Below the pieces are notes generated by a model. The model did not search any database. It saw nothing but the letters and a program-made list of their open reading frames with translations, and was not told where the DNA came from. A DNA stretch of 64,000 nucleotides from Isoperla grammatica (Eukaryota; Arthropoda; Insecta; Plecoptera; Perlodidae): assembly GCA_945910005.1 (NCBI GenBank), contig OX246738.1:27815303-27879302 (forward strand), written 5' to 3'. Made by a program: the position numbers and the translations under genes. Positions 1-12,064 of this stretch are shown one piece after another. The first letter of the stretch is position 1. Every line of letters starts with the position of its first letter.

Positions 1-1139
1 GCAGTATTCCCACTGTCGGCCAATGAGAGAAGCCTGTTTCGGCTAGTCATTTTTATGAACACGCTCTTAGTCGCTAATCCTTAATCACTAGTAAGTTATA
101 TAAACCCGCCATAACATACCCAGTTTAGTCACGAAGAGCGGCACATCAGGTGTAGCTGGTTTGCACCCTATGATAACAAGCATTCTTACGAAAAATTAGT
201 ATTATTATACCTTGCAGAAAGTTGTTTTCTTTTAAGGATATTAAATTTTTATTTAGCTTGATATATAAACATTTAACATCAGTTATAACAGGTAAAAGAA
301 TACACAGCTAATTTAGTTGTATTTATTGTGAGTCCTAGGAGTTTTCCAAAATTATTTGAACTACGAACGTAATTCCGATTTTCTTTAATGACCCTTTCAT
401 TGAAAATTAGTGTTTCTTCTTAATTATTATACGAAGTATCCACATATTTGTTCTATCAAATTTAATTTCATTACTGCAATTCCTTTATTGTGGGTTTTCT
501 GCCTCCGTTATAATACCTTTCGAAGACGCGTTCAAACTAATTCTGGGCCAATTAATTGATTCACGAGTAGAGGGATATATTATATACTTCACAAATGCAG
601 GAAAGGACTGCATCGTTCCGGTACGAGCACAATTAGAGCTACCAAGTACTACATGCACCTACTAATTAGGGAGTGCAAACTGCAATCGACGCGCGCTTTC
701 TTCGGGCGAAGACGTACGTACCATAGTGCGTAGTCACTGGGCTGAGACTGACCATCGGTCACTGACCTGCCCACTGCCCAGTCTCTGTGGGTTTGCTTTA
801 GTCTACGGTATCGGATGCACTCGAAGAATTGCATTGGCGTCTCTGATATTTTTCAAGGCGGGTTTGGAGAGGCGAGAGATTTCATTTGATTTGATAATTA
901 GAGTTCAACGACGTACTCGACAATGTATTCTGCTGCCATGGGATGCACTGTCTCCATCTTTAGGATAGACAACCATAAGCACATTGAGTGCTAACTGAAG
1001 GCAGCAATTCAAGCTTTTTTCTTTTTTCAAGATGACATAAAATATAATCTAGCCAGTCTTGTATTTGATGTGGCGGGAATCTAACGCGAAACCTTTGAAT
1101 AATGATACAAAGTGTTAGCACTGAGACACTTTGTTAGTT
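1..1139. other. No gene recognised
   Basis: AT-rich non-coding DNA apart from a GC-richer patch at 680-800. Short overlapping frames on both strands show no family resemblance. If the couch potato-like gene has further 3' exons, they could lie here, but none was recognised. Confidence 0.6.
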
Positions 1140-1445
1140 GATGATTTTCCAATGTCCGTGAATCGCCTGGCGGGGGCTCGTCGAACTCCCAAACCGAACC
1201 TCCGCCAGGGGATCGACGGACCATGACCAACCATGACGATTTTCAAACTTGATCTAGAAAGCCGTGATTTTCTTTATCTAAGCGATCTAAGGGTCCTTGA
1301 TAGTTATGTTTAAGGTCAAGGTCCGCAAATCCCCTGGCGGGGGCTCGTCGAACTAGGTTTACCTTTTTCACTTTTGTACAGTCTAGTCATTGAAGATCTA
1401 CAGGGCCGTGATAAGCTCTATCTAAGGGTCCTGTAAGTTTTGAAA
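1140..1445. repeat. Composite dispersed repeat (GGCGGGGGCTCGTCGAACT and CTAAGGGTCCT modules)
   Basis: Two copies of CTGGCGGGGGCTCGTCGAAC (1,168 and 1,337) are interleaved with two copies of a TCTAAGGGTCCTTGATAG-like block (near 1,287 and 1,420). The first module recurs inverted at 27,060-27,200. The second recurs at 11,825-12,064. Short palindromes occur (CCTGGCGG ... CCGCCAGG). The whole looks like a dispersed foldback repeat. Confidence 0.6.
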
Positions 1446-4400
1446 ATATTGAAACAAAACCATTGATTGGTTCTGATATGCTGTTGTTAGATTCGAACAC
1501 ATACAAGAACATTAATGTATTTTGCAATATTATATCTAGCCGTGCGTCGTAACATGAGTTTGACCAAACACAGAAGCAAGTGTAGTTATGTAGTTTTCTA
1601 GTACATTTTTTTTCATAGTGGAACATACAACAAGGATACAGGGTAGAATAAATGAAACACGCATTTAATCTTTTACATTTTTAATCCCATCCTTTGGACC
1701 CTATACAATTTATAGCTAATCATATTTGATATATAATTACCATTGTTGAGGTTATTACAATGTTCTGAAACATACATCCTTGTTTTGACTTACTGAGGGC
1801 CCACGTAACCATTCTTTTGACTAGAACTGAAAGATGTCCTAACATTTAGTTGCAGTACTCAGTTGTTGGGGTACCTTTGTACATTTCATCTCAATTACCC
1901 TGCCTCCTTTTGAAGTTGCATTTATGATAAATCAAGTTTAAATTGTTGACCGGTCAAAACGCTGTAAGTATTTCGACTACACATTGGTTCCCGTTACAAT
2001 TGCGGTATTATCTATTAGAATACAAGTTAGACGAACTCGACAATGGTCGGGTACAGTTGATACGATTGCTTCCACGATACTTTACATTTTTGTGTAAATC
2101 TTTGCCCAATTAATTTCTATCATTTCATAACTTTCTATTCGCGTTAGTAAAACCTGTGTGAACGCTCATGAAGACGATTTACGTCGGTCATACAGTTGTA
2201 GTATTTTGTCGCTCATGTCGCCTAGTAAGAGTGGACAATAAGTACTGGAAACGATGCATTCTCAGACTGGCTAGATATTATACGAACACAAGCTATTGCG
2301 ATCTACTTTAAAAAATGCAACACTGTAGCATCAATAGTTACTTTGTCAGTTCATCACTGTATGAAATTTATTTTTCACAATAGGGAGAAACCAGTTTTTA
2401 GGATAACTATCGAAACAAAGCGAATGAAGGCATTCGTATATTGAAATGTGTCCCAGAACGTGACTGCAAATAAATGTAAGGATGTTCTTACAAGAAAGGT
2501 CATGCCAATGCAGGCTATAGTTGTGCTCAGGCCTCCTCGCGCTTATCTCTGTTGATTCAAACAAATCATTGTGATACCTACATTGAGTTCCATCGGTTTG
2601 TGCGCACATCAACTATACCTGAGACTGTTCGCATTTAGTGAGAACACTCACGGCCTTATCGTAATAGAAACATAACGAAACAGAATTTTGTTTCGTGGAA
2701 TAAGGTAATAACTATTTATTTATGAAGTTATAGTATAGATATTAATAAAGTGTTATAACTAAACATTTAGCAAGTATTTTAAACTATAAAATAACATTGT
2801 ATGGGAATAACACTATACACAAATTTGTTGCAAATTAGATAATGTACCAGATATGATGCTTAAAAAATATGTATTGCGTAAACAACGAAAGAGCTCTCAA
2901 TGTGTGTTAAAGACTGAACCAAACGCAAATTATTGAGTTTCTGCTCCAAGTGATAATAAAACCGCGTTACGAGTTCATAGTGCATAGTTGGTTGATATCC
3001 GGTGTTTATGCCTCATTCATGACGCCATTACACTTGCATTATATACGTTCCAAACGACATTGAAATATTTAACTGTGCACAGAGGTACAGAATAATCTTC
3101 TACGAAACGTGACTAAAATGTTAAATAGTGTTCATTTATTTTCGGCAATGATCAACTTACATTATACACATTTCAACATTAAAACTTTATATTATGATGT
3201 AATATGGTTATCGTAAAAATATATTGCAATATCAATGCACAACCAATGTGTGATATTTCCTGGTTTTGTCAATACATCGTTTCACAGGTTCTAGTTTTAG
3301 TGTGCGGGAACTAAAGAAAAGCGTCTGCGCTCATGGTTGCCTGTATTATTACGAGATATCGTAATTAGTCTCCTCACCTCTCACTCGTTTAGGGCATAAG
3401 ACACGAAGTAGACCTTCGATACGCTACAAGTGTCGTTTGCGTTTCTCAACTTTATAGGCTTCGAGTTATTGAAGGATATTATCAATTCTAAAAAACTTGT
3501 TTCTTTTCTTCGAGATGGAATCAATAATTGCTTTCTACGCCGCTTGAAAGTCGCCGCTACCAATTAAAACAGACTCGCTGAGTGAATACGGTAACAATTC
3601 TTCTAGATTTCCGGATATTCAATGCAATGTAGTTCATGTTTGAATCACAGAGATAGCGCACAGAATGTATCTTAAAAATTAATATCAATCTTGAATATAT
3701 TGAAAGTGTAACCAAGGAGGAGGATATCTCATGAGTTACACACAGATTCTCACACACATCATTGAATAATACACTATGTCTTCTTTATAAACTCTAATGT
3801 AACAAAACCCTTTGTGTCCTCTCGTCTTATCAAATAAGATTAGGTAGTCATCAGCTGTTTGCCTTTAAGGTGTTGTTGTAAGCATAGACACTTTTGATGC
3901 CAAACCACAATACATTTTCCAAACTAGAGATAATACTTAATTCATTAATTTAAACAATATTTCATAGGAAATACGTCAAAGGTTATTATTACTTTACATT
4001 TAAAACATGTTTATTTTCCTTAAAAACGCATATTGTATTATAATATATCAAATTTTTGCTTCAATAACAATAATTTATTTGCTACATTTATTTAAGAATG
4101 TCACTTTATGAAGGGGCACAGATCATGATATGTTTCGAAAGTGGTGTTTTTAATGTTTATTTTTACCTATGACCTAAAGCAGGTTAATAGAGAAGGCGAG
4201 AGTGGCTAGTTGATAATTATATCACATGATTTGTGTTGCACATGCACCATGGACTTGACATCGGCTCTAGACCTCAGCATGGGCAGCTCACCGTAACATA
4301 CAGGCACAATCAAGTTACCATTGACAGTTCACATTTAACGAACAATAATCCATTTACTACATGGCCAATCAAGTTTAATTGGCTGTTTATATTATAACTA

Positions 4401-7400
4401 TTGCTACATACATTAGAAATCAAAGATATATTAGAGTATAAATGTTCTTTCCAAGAATTATAATAACAGCGAATTTCACACGAATGATCGAAAAACGAAG
4501 TAAGTGAAACAATTGCCAGAAAACAGGTGCAAATTTTCCTACTTTATCAATTCCACAACTTTATAATACCAACATTTATTGCCGGTTTGAGGCCACACTC
4601 CAGGAAATCAATCAGTCAATACATCATACCTGTGCTAAAAGCTACAATGATTTTGTAAAGCAGCAAATATTTCTTAGCAACATCATCTTGCTATGCAAGC
4701 ACCAACAGCGTATTCTGACTCACGAGTCATGACTGATTGATTCCGACTCAAGTTCAGCTGAATGGCTCTAAAGATTTAAACTTGCAATACTTAAGTCTAA
4801 ACATATCTTTGACCACAAGTTAATACAATAAATAGCATTATTAGCTGTCTTGATTGAAAGTTTGTCACTTGAGCCCCTATTCATGTCAACCAGTTACACA
4901 GGAGCATCGAATACCATGATACTTCCAACACTTAGCCAGCAGTGAAGTGGCCACAATAACACATGTACATGAACAACAGTCAAAAGGTCAGATGGCGTAA
5001 CAGATAGTTAAAAGCTGATATGTTTTCTGCACCGAAATGCTGGATGATTTGCCCCTACCCTCACTCCGTAGCGTTGAGCTGCAATTATTATTAGTATTTT
5101 TATTACTATATTTAATTGTCCCTCGAAATAACGAGACATAAATGGACGGAAAGTTTCAGAACAGATCTGCCGCACTGCGCGATGGGTCCGGGGGTGAAGC
5201 GGCCCTGAATTCAGCGGTTCTCGGTTGCTGCCAGGGCCGATACAGAACGACAAACATTATTTCAACGATAAGGAATAGTTTCAAGATTTCATTTGGGTCA
5301 TATGTATTTTGATCATTTTCAACTAAAACCAGATAACTGTAGAATTTTACAAAGAAATGTGTTAAGATTGATATTGAACTTGACAACACAATGCGGACAG
5401 ATCGAAAAAATCTTTATACAAAACGTGCCCCAGGGTGGTTGGGGTCCGCGTACGCGATGGGAGGTACACACACTCACACTCCAGGGTTGGGCCCGCATTA
5501 CGCATTGCCCGCGCCGCCCTGAATGCCTCATCTATAAGTTATATCACATCAACCTTACATAAAAAGCAACTACTAAGATCCGTCAAATCTGTTCGATATA
5601 ACAACCGGCAATAGCTGATACTTGTCACTCCTCTGCGCACGCGCCTCTGCGCACGACGTCACGCGTCACGTGGCCATTAGATTGTCCGCGACACCTGAAT
5701 CTGTCAGTCTCTACTTTGGTTCTCAATGTTACTAAGGATATGTACATATTGTATACAAGACAGCACTAACACCAACTGGGGATATTCATGTTCTTGGTCT
5801 AAGACTACTTTTAATCCCGATTCTTTTTTAAATGACCAGCATTTTGATGATTACTGGTTTGGAGCTATCCTAATCTAAGCTACTAACACAAACTAGAATA
5901 ATAAGATCAGAACGTTCTCTTAACATTACACTCTTTAAAACATGAAAGAAATTATATAATACATTCTTATATTAACTATAGTATAGATAGATGTATATAT
6001 ATATAAATAATTATTTTACCAGATATAAGTACGCCGCATTCCATCTAATTCGGCCAAAGCCTAAACGACATTCTTGTCAGCTATTCAACCTTAGACATAA
6101 GGTATTTGTAGCAGTACTTGTGCCGAGATTGCCTTAGGAGGAGTGGGACATTTATTTTGATATGATTCATTATGATATGCTTGACATTGGAGCGGGCACC
6201 ACATTGCACCAGTCTCCTATCTTCACTTTAAGTACACTATTCTAACCTCCTCCTATACAGACACAATGCTTAACAATAAATACGAAATATTTTTGGTTAT
6301 TGCTATCATCATATTATAATAACACACGTAGAACGCAAATGCCAAGAATTGGCGACGGCCGTTGTTATAAATGGTAAGTACAAATATTTCAAATAAAAGC
6401 TTCTAACAAAATACAGACAGGTATTGATTCATCTAAAAAACAAACAACAGTAATTTTCTGTTGCTTCAGCTGGCCGTCTTTCTAAGACATTCTAGGCGTT
6501 CAAGCTCTGGATATTTGAGATAAAATAGATTCAGAATCGTTTCGTGGTCAAAACATGTTTCCATGTTTAAACAATTAAAATATCTGTTGAAAGTATAACA
6601 TCAATTTCAACTTCAACTTTCAAAATACTCTACTTATCAGCTCAAAGTTTGGAATGTGTGTCTTCCCATTTTGCCGAACTAATCTCATTTCAACTACGTT
6701 TTAAAGCAGTTGTGTTTAGCTCAATTGTAAAGCCACTTTTCATAAGTTAGTCTGTATTTTTCATACATAGCCAATGTTGACGTTTTCAAATCAGAAACTT
6801 ATTGCACTCAAGAAGGTTTATACTTGGTAATTAGACTTGTTATTTTGTCTGTTCACTTACTCTTGTACAGTCAGTGTCTAACTGCTCTGATTTATGAAGA
6901 GGTTATTGCGCGTTTTTCGATTGTTTTACATAAGTTTTCCATTCATCTAACGACGGCCAAGCTGACTTTTCTACGGAATCTAGACATCTTTCTTAACCTT
7001 GTAATTAAGGCAAGATCACATAAGTATCAAAAAAGGCTACAAAATACAAATTTCAGAGAATCAAATTTAAAACATTGTTGTGCTGAAATTTACCATTTTT
7101 GTTTAGATCTAAACTGATTCATTAATTAATGGTTGTTCAACATCAACAACATTTTAGGAACTTCCACATTTGAAAACAAATGGATAGATAACATTTTTTG
7201 TTGCGTCTCGCCCTCGAGTGATAGGCGGCCTGGTTTAGTTATGTTTATGCCTACCATGAGAACCATAGAGGGATCTTGTTCTAGATAGATATTCCTTCCT
7301 CAGACTGATTCCTGCGTAACAAGACACCGACATTCGTTGACAGTTACCAGGCAGCCACTCATCTCTCGTTACCATTCAGTAAATACCATTTCAAGTGAAA

Positions 7401-8073
7401 TATTATCAGCAGAATTACTTTTAATTTTCCACTAATATATATCTTTTTTTTTATAAGAAGTAAGATTTGAAAACATAATTCTATAGGGCACCTTTGGTTT
7501 CACGCCTATAAAGTTCATGGCTCACATATCACTTATATCGCGCGCCGCTCTGGCATGTCACAGATTATTATGACTTGTCCCAGTCTACAAAGTGCCACGT
7601 CGAGGCAGCGAATATAAGCACATCCCAACAGCACAAACAATTGCATAAACAATAAGATTATAAATATGGAATGTGACTCATTAGGATACAATTTAGACAT
7701 TTATTAAGAGCTGAAAGTCATAAGGGTTGGTCATTGTTTGAAATGACAACCGTTCCTCACAATGCTATTACGTCAATATACGTTTGGTTGGGTTTATGAT
7801 CTACGTCACAACATTCAATGGTTTTTGGTGGCTTATATTTGAATCTTAAGTGAAAACGAACGATTCACATTGTGACACAAATGGAGAAGTGCAAAGAAAT
7901 GTAAATTTTTTTGTTTCAGAAATAATTCACAAAAAATGTGAAAATGGTAAGTGGACTTGACTCAGTGATAAAACATTAAAATTAGAGCTAAGACAGAAGC
8001 CAACCAATGAATCAATGAATGAACTGTCGATTAAGGCATTGATCGATAATCCGACGTTGACGCTAACAACCTC
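1446..8073. other. Long stretch without a recognised gene
   Basis: Mostly AT-rich unique-looking DNA. GC-richer patches occur at 5,150-5,270, 5,420-5,530 and 5,625-5,690; the last has CTCTGCGCACG twice and CACGTCACGCGTCACGTG-like CpG motifs. Open frames are short and random in composition. No exon of a known family was seen. Confidence 0.6.
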
Positions 8074-8163
8074 GCGTTCGACCTTGACCTTCAGGTTCTG
8101 CTCTGCGCATGCGTACAGTCGCGTTCGACCTTGACCTTCAGGTTCTGCGCTGCGTATGCGTCA
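8074..8163 (+). repeat. 47-bp direct duplication with FTZ-F1-like sites
   Basis: GCGTTCGACCTTGACCTTCA with GGTTCTG and GCGCATGCGT is present twice in tandem. Each copy holds, on the minus strand, TCAAGGTCG, which fits the orphan nuclear receptor FTZ-F1/SF-1 consensus YCAAGGYCR. Function is not shown. Confidence 0.7.
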
Positions 8164-9239
8164 AGTGCTGACTGGAAAGTATGGGTAATTAAGATTGTCC
8201 ATTTTCTTCTCCCTTTGTTCCCTGAAACACAAGAAGGAATATCTTAAGACATAGTTTCGACCAATGACGTCAAGCAGTATCCAAGGTCGCGCATGAGATG
8301 GTTGACCATCCTTGATAAACTCGACTCTACATCACATGCGGTGACTCGGAACATAGTCTACACTTTTAATTTTAGGTATCGGCATTCGACAATATACCAC
8401 TTGTGGCGTTTACATTCTGTGCATTTATGTTATACAAATACTCACACAAGATACAAAATAATACATAACTTCCATCAAATCTGGTAAAACCAAGAATTAG
8501 AGTGACATCGTAGTTTGTGTAATGCTACGTCCGGAATATAGTGTCTACTCGTAGGTTTGAATATATCTGCTAATACATTAACTAATTGCATCTTTACTTT
8601 AGACGAACAAAACATTTTACATAAAAAATCCAGCATAAATTTTGAATATATTCATTTATTCAAATTATTTGAATAAATTTATGGAAATTTCAAAAGTTTC
8701 CTTTTCAAACATTATTTTAAGTAAATCATTGCACTTGTAAGTAGTTACGGTGCTGTATACTAATGTTTGCTGGTTGAGATTGTTTGTTTACAGCAAGAGC
8801 ACAGTATAAATGTACGAAACTACGTGTTTCGTACGGTACCTAACCTAGAGCCCACCTAGTACACGAAACAAGACTCTCTTAATTCAGTAAATCACATCAG
8901 CACCAGCATTGGTGCATTATATACTTCACAATAACTTATGTATACTATCTCAATAACATTTTAATCGTTATAATAGTTTATAGTATCTAAATCAAGATGC
9001 CATTTGTCATGTTGGATTTAGGTATACGAATAAATAAAATAAATATCTGAAACACATTCCTAAAGTGAAGTTTGTTTTTGATTGGGTGTGTTCCAATAGT
9101 TGTTTATATTATCTTTTGAAATTGATTTGGTGACAAAACCAAACATTTTTTAGAAGAGTATTAACTGAAGTAAAGTATTTTATAAATATGTTCCAATAGA
9201 TTTACTGCCATCTATGACAGTACTTGATTTGATCTACTT

Positions 9240-9760
9240 ACGTTCAATGCGAGACCTGTAAAGTGCGGGGAGAAATGTGCCCCCGGCCGTGGGGACAGTC
9301 TACCCGAGTGTTTAAAGTGTGCATGGGTAGTGTGCACAGTGTTAGCGTGTTCAATCATGTCCAAAGTGTCTGGAGAAGGGTGATATACATCATGAGGTTA
9401 AGTGTAAACAATTCGTTATAACCTCTTGTTATTGTTGAAATATGAGAACCGTCAAAAACTGTGCACACCCTGCTTGCATCAAAGTGTACGCCTTGTATCA
9501 TGCATGAGATATGAAGAAAACAAAATACCTTGTGTAGAAAAATGGATGAAAGTAGGATTTGTCAAATGTGCGGAGCGCTACCCTGTGCAATTTTTTATCA
9601 TAATCCTAACTTTAGGAGATGTAACGATGTAAATAGTGTATTGCATATTTTATCAGCTTCTCCTACTGATATTGTATCTGGTGGTTTGTTTATAGACCAC
9701 TGCAAACTACGATCGTTACCAGATTTATTGTTTTTACCGAATAGAAACCCGTTTTAAGAA
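9240..9760 (+). pseudogene. Possible decayed Cys-rich zinc-finger coding fragment
   Basis: Pieces in different plus-strand frames are rich in paired Cys: CETCKVRGEMC near 9,254, CPKCLEKGDIHHEVKCKQFV near 9,359, PCLHQSVRLVSC near 9,470, IPCVEKWMKVGFVKC near 9,530 and ICQMC near 9,556. The spacing of C-x2-C and HxxxC recalls NFX1-type or RING-like repeats. Several frame changes and a stop (near 9,440) break it. It could be an old retrocopy or transposon-carried fragment. Similarity is by eye only, so the family is not assigned. Confidence 0.25.
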
Positions 9761-9879
9761 AATTTCATTTTCTATAAAATGTTTTTTCAGAGATTGACGT
9801 TCTGTATAATATGAATAGATACATTCACTGGTTGAACAGTAGTAGAAACGAGAAATGCGCGTAAAGGTGTCCTGAAGCA

Positions 9880-9996
9880 ACTTACCGATGCATTTGTCAT
9901 GGGCGACTGATTCGTGGCCAACCAGCGAGGCTGCTGTTCAAATACCGATCGTTGGTTGGCCAATACATGAATGAGTTATGACGTCAGCAGGGCTAA
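9880..9996. mobile_element. Imperfect inverted repeat with GGCCAACCA/TTGGTTGGCC
   Basis: TACCGATGCATTTGTCATGG ... CGTGGCCAACCAGCGAGG faces CGATCGTTGGTTGGCCAATA ... TATGACGTCAGC. The pairing is partial. Motif content resembles the 63.2-kb MITE, so it may be an old relative. Confidence 0.45.
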
Positions 9997-10205
9997 GGTT
10001 GCTTAGGATCGAAATGAACAAGTTGCACAAGGGTATGCGCGCTCCTACACAATATGAAGCTTACAATACATTTCGATTTGACATACCTACCATGAAAATG
10101 CATAACCCAACTCATATAGACATTCATTTCACATTTAAGCAGAATTCCATAATTTAACAAACTCCCAACGCAGTTACCGATTAATTCTTATAAGTGATTA
10201 CTGAT

Positions 10206-10296
10206 TTGTCAACGCAGTTGTGCCAGAAATCAATAATGGGTATTTGTTGACCTCCAGAAACCAATATTCATTTCTGGCACCACAAATCCGTTGACT
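10206..10296. repeat. Short inverted repeat (GTCAACG...CGTTGAC)
   Basis: TGTCAACGCAGTTGTGCCAG and AAATCAATAATGGG pair with CCAATATTCATTTCTGGCAC and CACAAATCCGTTGAC. It is a small foldback placed between units of the surrounding degenerate tandem repeat. Confidence 0.55.
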
Positions 10297-10427
10297 AATA
10301 TCTGACTGGAATTGATCCTAAGCTGCGTTGATGTGCTTGTTGAATTCTGTAATTCAAAGATAAAAAAAGAGAAAAAAATGATTCAAAAGTGTATGATGCT
10401 AAAGCTGTAGTTTAAATTTTATTTCGT

Positions 10428-10433
10428 TTTTAT
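10428..10433 (-). terminator. Candidate poly(A) signal AATAAA
   Basis: TTTATT on the plus strand reads AATAAA on the coding strand of the couch potato-like gene. It lies about 130 bases beyond the possible stop at 10,564. The motif is common in AT-rich DNA, so it supports an alternative 3' end only weakly. Confidence 0.25.
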
Positions 10434-10563
10434 AAACCCTGGAAATAACTTGTACAAATGTATGATCCTAGACACATGTTGGTTACGTTGTACTTCGTGT
10501 TCAAGAAAAATGAACAATATTTGCACAAGTATACGAATCTACAGCTGTAGCTCCATAAACCAT

Positions 10564-10713
10564 TTAAAATTTTTTATGATTAAAACATGGATAAAGTAAG
10601 TGTATGATGCTACATATGAAGCTCACATTGCATTTCGTGTTGATAAATACAGGCGAGGAATTGCACAAGTGAATGCCCGCCTCTTTCACAGCATCGAATG
10701 ATGTGGAACAAAC
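10564..10713 (-). CDS. cpo: Possible read-through C-terminal extension of the RRM2 exon
   Basis: The frame continues past KSKMAE for 49 codons, starting VCSTSFDAVKEAGIHLCNSS and ending CFNHKKF, then stops. On the minus strand an AATAAA sits at 10,433-10,428, about 130 bases after the stop, so an alternative last exon is conceivable. The extension lies in degenerate ~65-bp repeats, has no recognised family and has non-coding-like composition. A donor GTGAGC inside it is another option. I consider splicing at 10,713 more likely. Confidence 0.3.
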   Translation of the reverse strand, partial: VCSTSFDAVKEAGIHLCNSSPVFINTKCNVSFICSIIHLLYPCFNHKKF

Positions 10714-10891
10714 CTCGGCCATTTTGCTCTTAGCATATTCGATTCGGATTGCACCGCGATCAGACGAGAGCAGAAAGGACCCCTGTAAGGTGGCCATGGC
10801 CTGCGCGGCGAAGCGAACATCTTGGTACTCGATGAAGGCCACTGGGGATCCACCCTTGGTGTGCATGCGGAGACGGCAGAAGCCGGGGAAA
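10714..10891 (-). CDS. cpo: Couch potato-like RRM2 C-terminal half (1 nt + 59 codons)
   Basis: After the acceptor GTGCACAG the exon encodes FPGFCRLRMH, then TKGGSPVAFIEY (RNP1 with both aromatic positions), DVRFAAQAMATLQG (alpha2) and DRGAIRIEYAKSKMAE. This completes RRM2 of the MEC-8/Cpo type. A GAG|GTTTGT donor after MAE ends the exon exactly in phase 0. If that donor is not used, the frame stays open for 49 more codons to a stop at 10,564. That extension lies in repeat sequence. Further 3' exons below 10.7 kb were not recognised. Confidence 0.93.
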
Positions 10892-10974
10892 CTGTGCACA
10901 CAAACAAGACAGGCTTACAGATACGTGCGACTACGGGGGGCGTGTAAGAAGGTGGAGGATATATCCACGTCATC

Positions 10975-11620
10975 ACAGGGGGCATTTGATAATGCAATTC
11001 TGTTCTCTCCGAACGCTCCACCGAGCCTCTAGCGTGTTTGATAATGTAATCTGAGCGCTCTCAGTTCTATTTGATATCTCGGAGAGCTTCGCGCGGAGAG
11101 CGCTCTAATCGCACGGTGGAAATCGAGCGAACGACAGAGTCCTCTCTGTTTAAGGAACGAAATTCAAATAATGAATCTTAAAAATGGCTGCGCTGTCAGA
11201 AGACCAAGTGCTTTACGGATGCCCAATGTGTGCCTACACTTCCGCAATTGAGGAGGAAGTGATACATCACTTTGAGTTCGAGCACAACGAAGCCGCTCGT
11301 ACGTTTGAGTGTTAATTTGTCAATACCTTTAATAAGCTTGTGTGCAAATTAATATCACTTTTGTTGGGCTGGGTCACATGGAGCATGTATAGCCCTAGGC
11401 TAGGCCTAGCCCTAGCGCCTAGTAGGCCTAATGCTTGTCGTACGCGTGCAATCGTTTCTTCTTCCATATTGTTGTTGCAGCCTTGTTACTTTTAAAAATG
11501 CCGCGTAGCTACTTCAAATCGCGTTTTATAAAGCCAGCTTTCGGAGCGTTGTCTGTTCTCTCTAGTCACGTGACCGCGCGGACTCTGTCTCTCTGCGGGA
11601 TTTCATTATCAAACGCGCCC
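10975..11620. repeat. Repeated TTTGATAATG motifs bracketing the putative zinc-finger exon
   Basis: GGGGGCATTTGATAATG (10,978), GCGTGTTTGATAATG (11,032) and, inverted, CATTATCAAACGCGCCC (11,604-11,620) share a core. AGAGAACAG/CTGTTCTCTC and GAACGCTCC/GGAGCGTT pairs occur nearby in opposite orientation. They may be the ends of one element that contains the 11,184 exon, or coincidental promoter repeats. Confidence 0.4.
11184..11298 (+). CDS. Possible first coding exon of an opposite-strand C2H2 zinc-finger protein
   Basis: An ATG in the context AAAAATGGC opens a 38-codon frame, MAALSEDQVLYGCPMCAYTS and on to FEFEHNEAA. It ends at C|GTACGT, a good donor (phase 1). Cys13-x2-Cys16-x12-His29-x4-His34 fits the C2H2 finger spacing exactly. 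A GC-richer, CpG-containing stretch (11,050-11,150) lies just upstream, as expected of a promoter and 5' UTR. No later exon was recognised downstream on the plus strand. The segment is also bracketed by short inverted repeats (TTTGATAATG motifs at 10,985, 11,037 and 11,604-11,613), so it might be carried by an element. Protein family unknown. Confidence 0.4.
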
Positions 11621-11824
11621 ACAGTATAACGAATGTATCCACTAGCAAGTCTCGACCAATAGCATTATAGTTACGATTGATGGTGCAGTGACATCACAAG
11701 TCTGCAGACAAACAATTTGTTCTAGGTAGCTCCACTGTTATACCTTCCTTTGATTGGTGAACAGTCAATGTTTGTCTGCAAAACCCACGGCCACATGGCT
11801 ATTTTTAGAATCGTAATCAACAGT

Positions 11825-12064
11825 GTATACCATTTTCAAAATGGTCTAGGACCCTTAGATATGTTTTAAACACGGTCATCTAAATCTTCAATATCAATGA
11901 ATTAAAAATATAAAATCAAGGTTAATAGATGATGTTGTATGCATCAATAAACGTGACAAATTTGAGAACTAGTTTTTGATTGTTGTGCATTGTTGTCATT
12001 TAAGATTTGGAGATGCGTGATTAACTCAGTCCTAGGGTCATAGATAATTTTGAAAATGGTATAT
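11825..12064. mobile_element. Inverted-repeat element sharing the AGGACCCTTAGAT module
   Basis: TATACCATTTTCAAAATGGT and CTAGGACCCTTAGATATG on the left; CCTAGGGTCATAGATAATTT and TGAAAATGGTATA on the right. Arms are about 70 bp and imperfect. Its internal AAACACGGTCATCTAAATCT matches the repeat at 1,240-1,445 in reverse. Confidence 0.6.

Larger units (their letters stand above)
10018..10690 (+). repeat. Degenerate ~65-bp tandem repeat reaching the RRM2 exon
   Basis: Units near 10,020, 10,380, 10,445, 10,515, 10,590 and 10,656 share TTGCACAAGTGTATGATGCT, ATATGAAGCTCACATTGCAT and TTTCGTGTTGATAAATAC in varying states of decay. The last unit ends inside the read-through part of the RRM2 exon, so any protein made there is repeat-derived. 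The 10,206-10,296 foldback interrupts the array. Confidence 0.5.
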
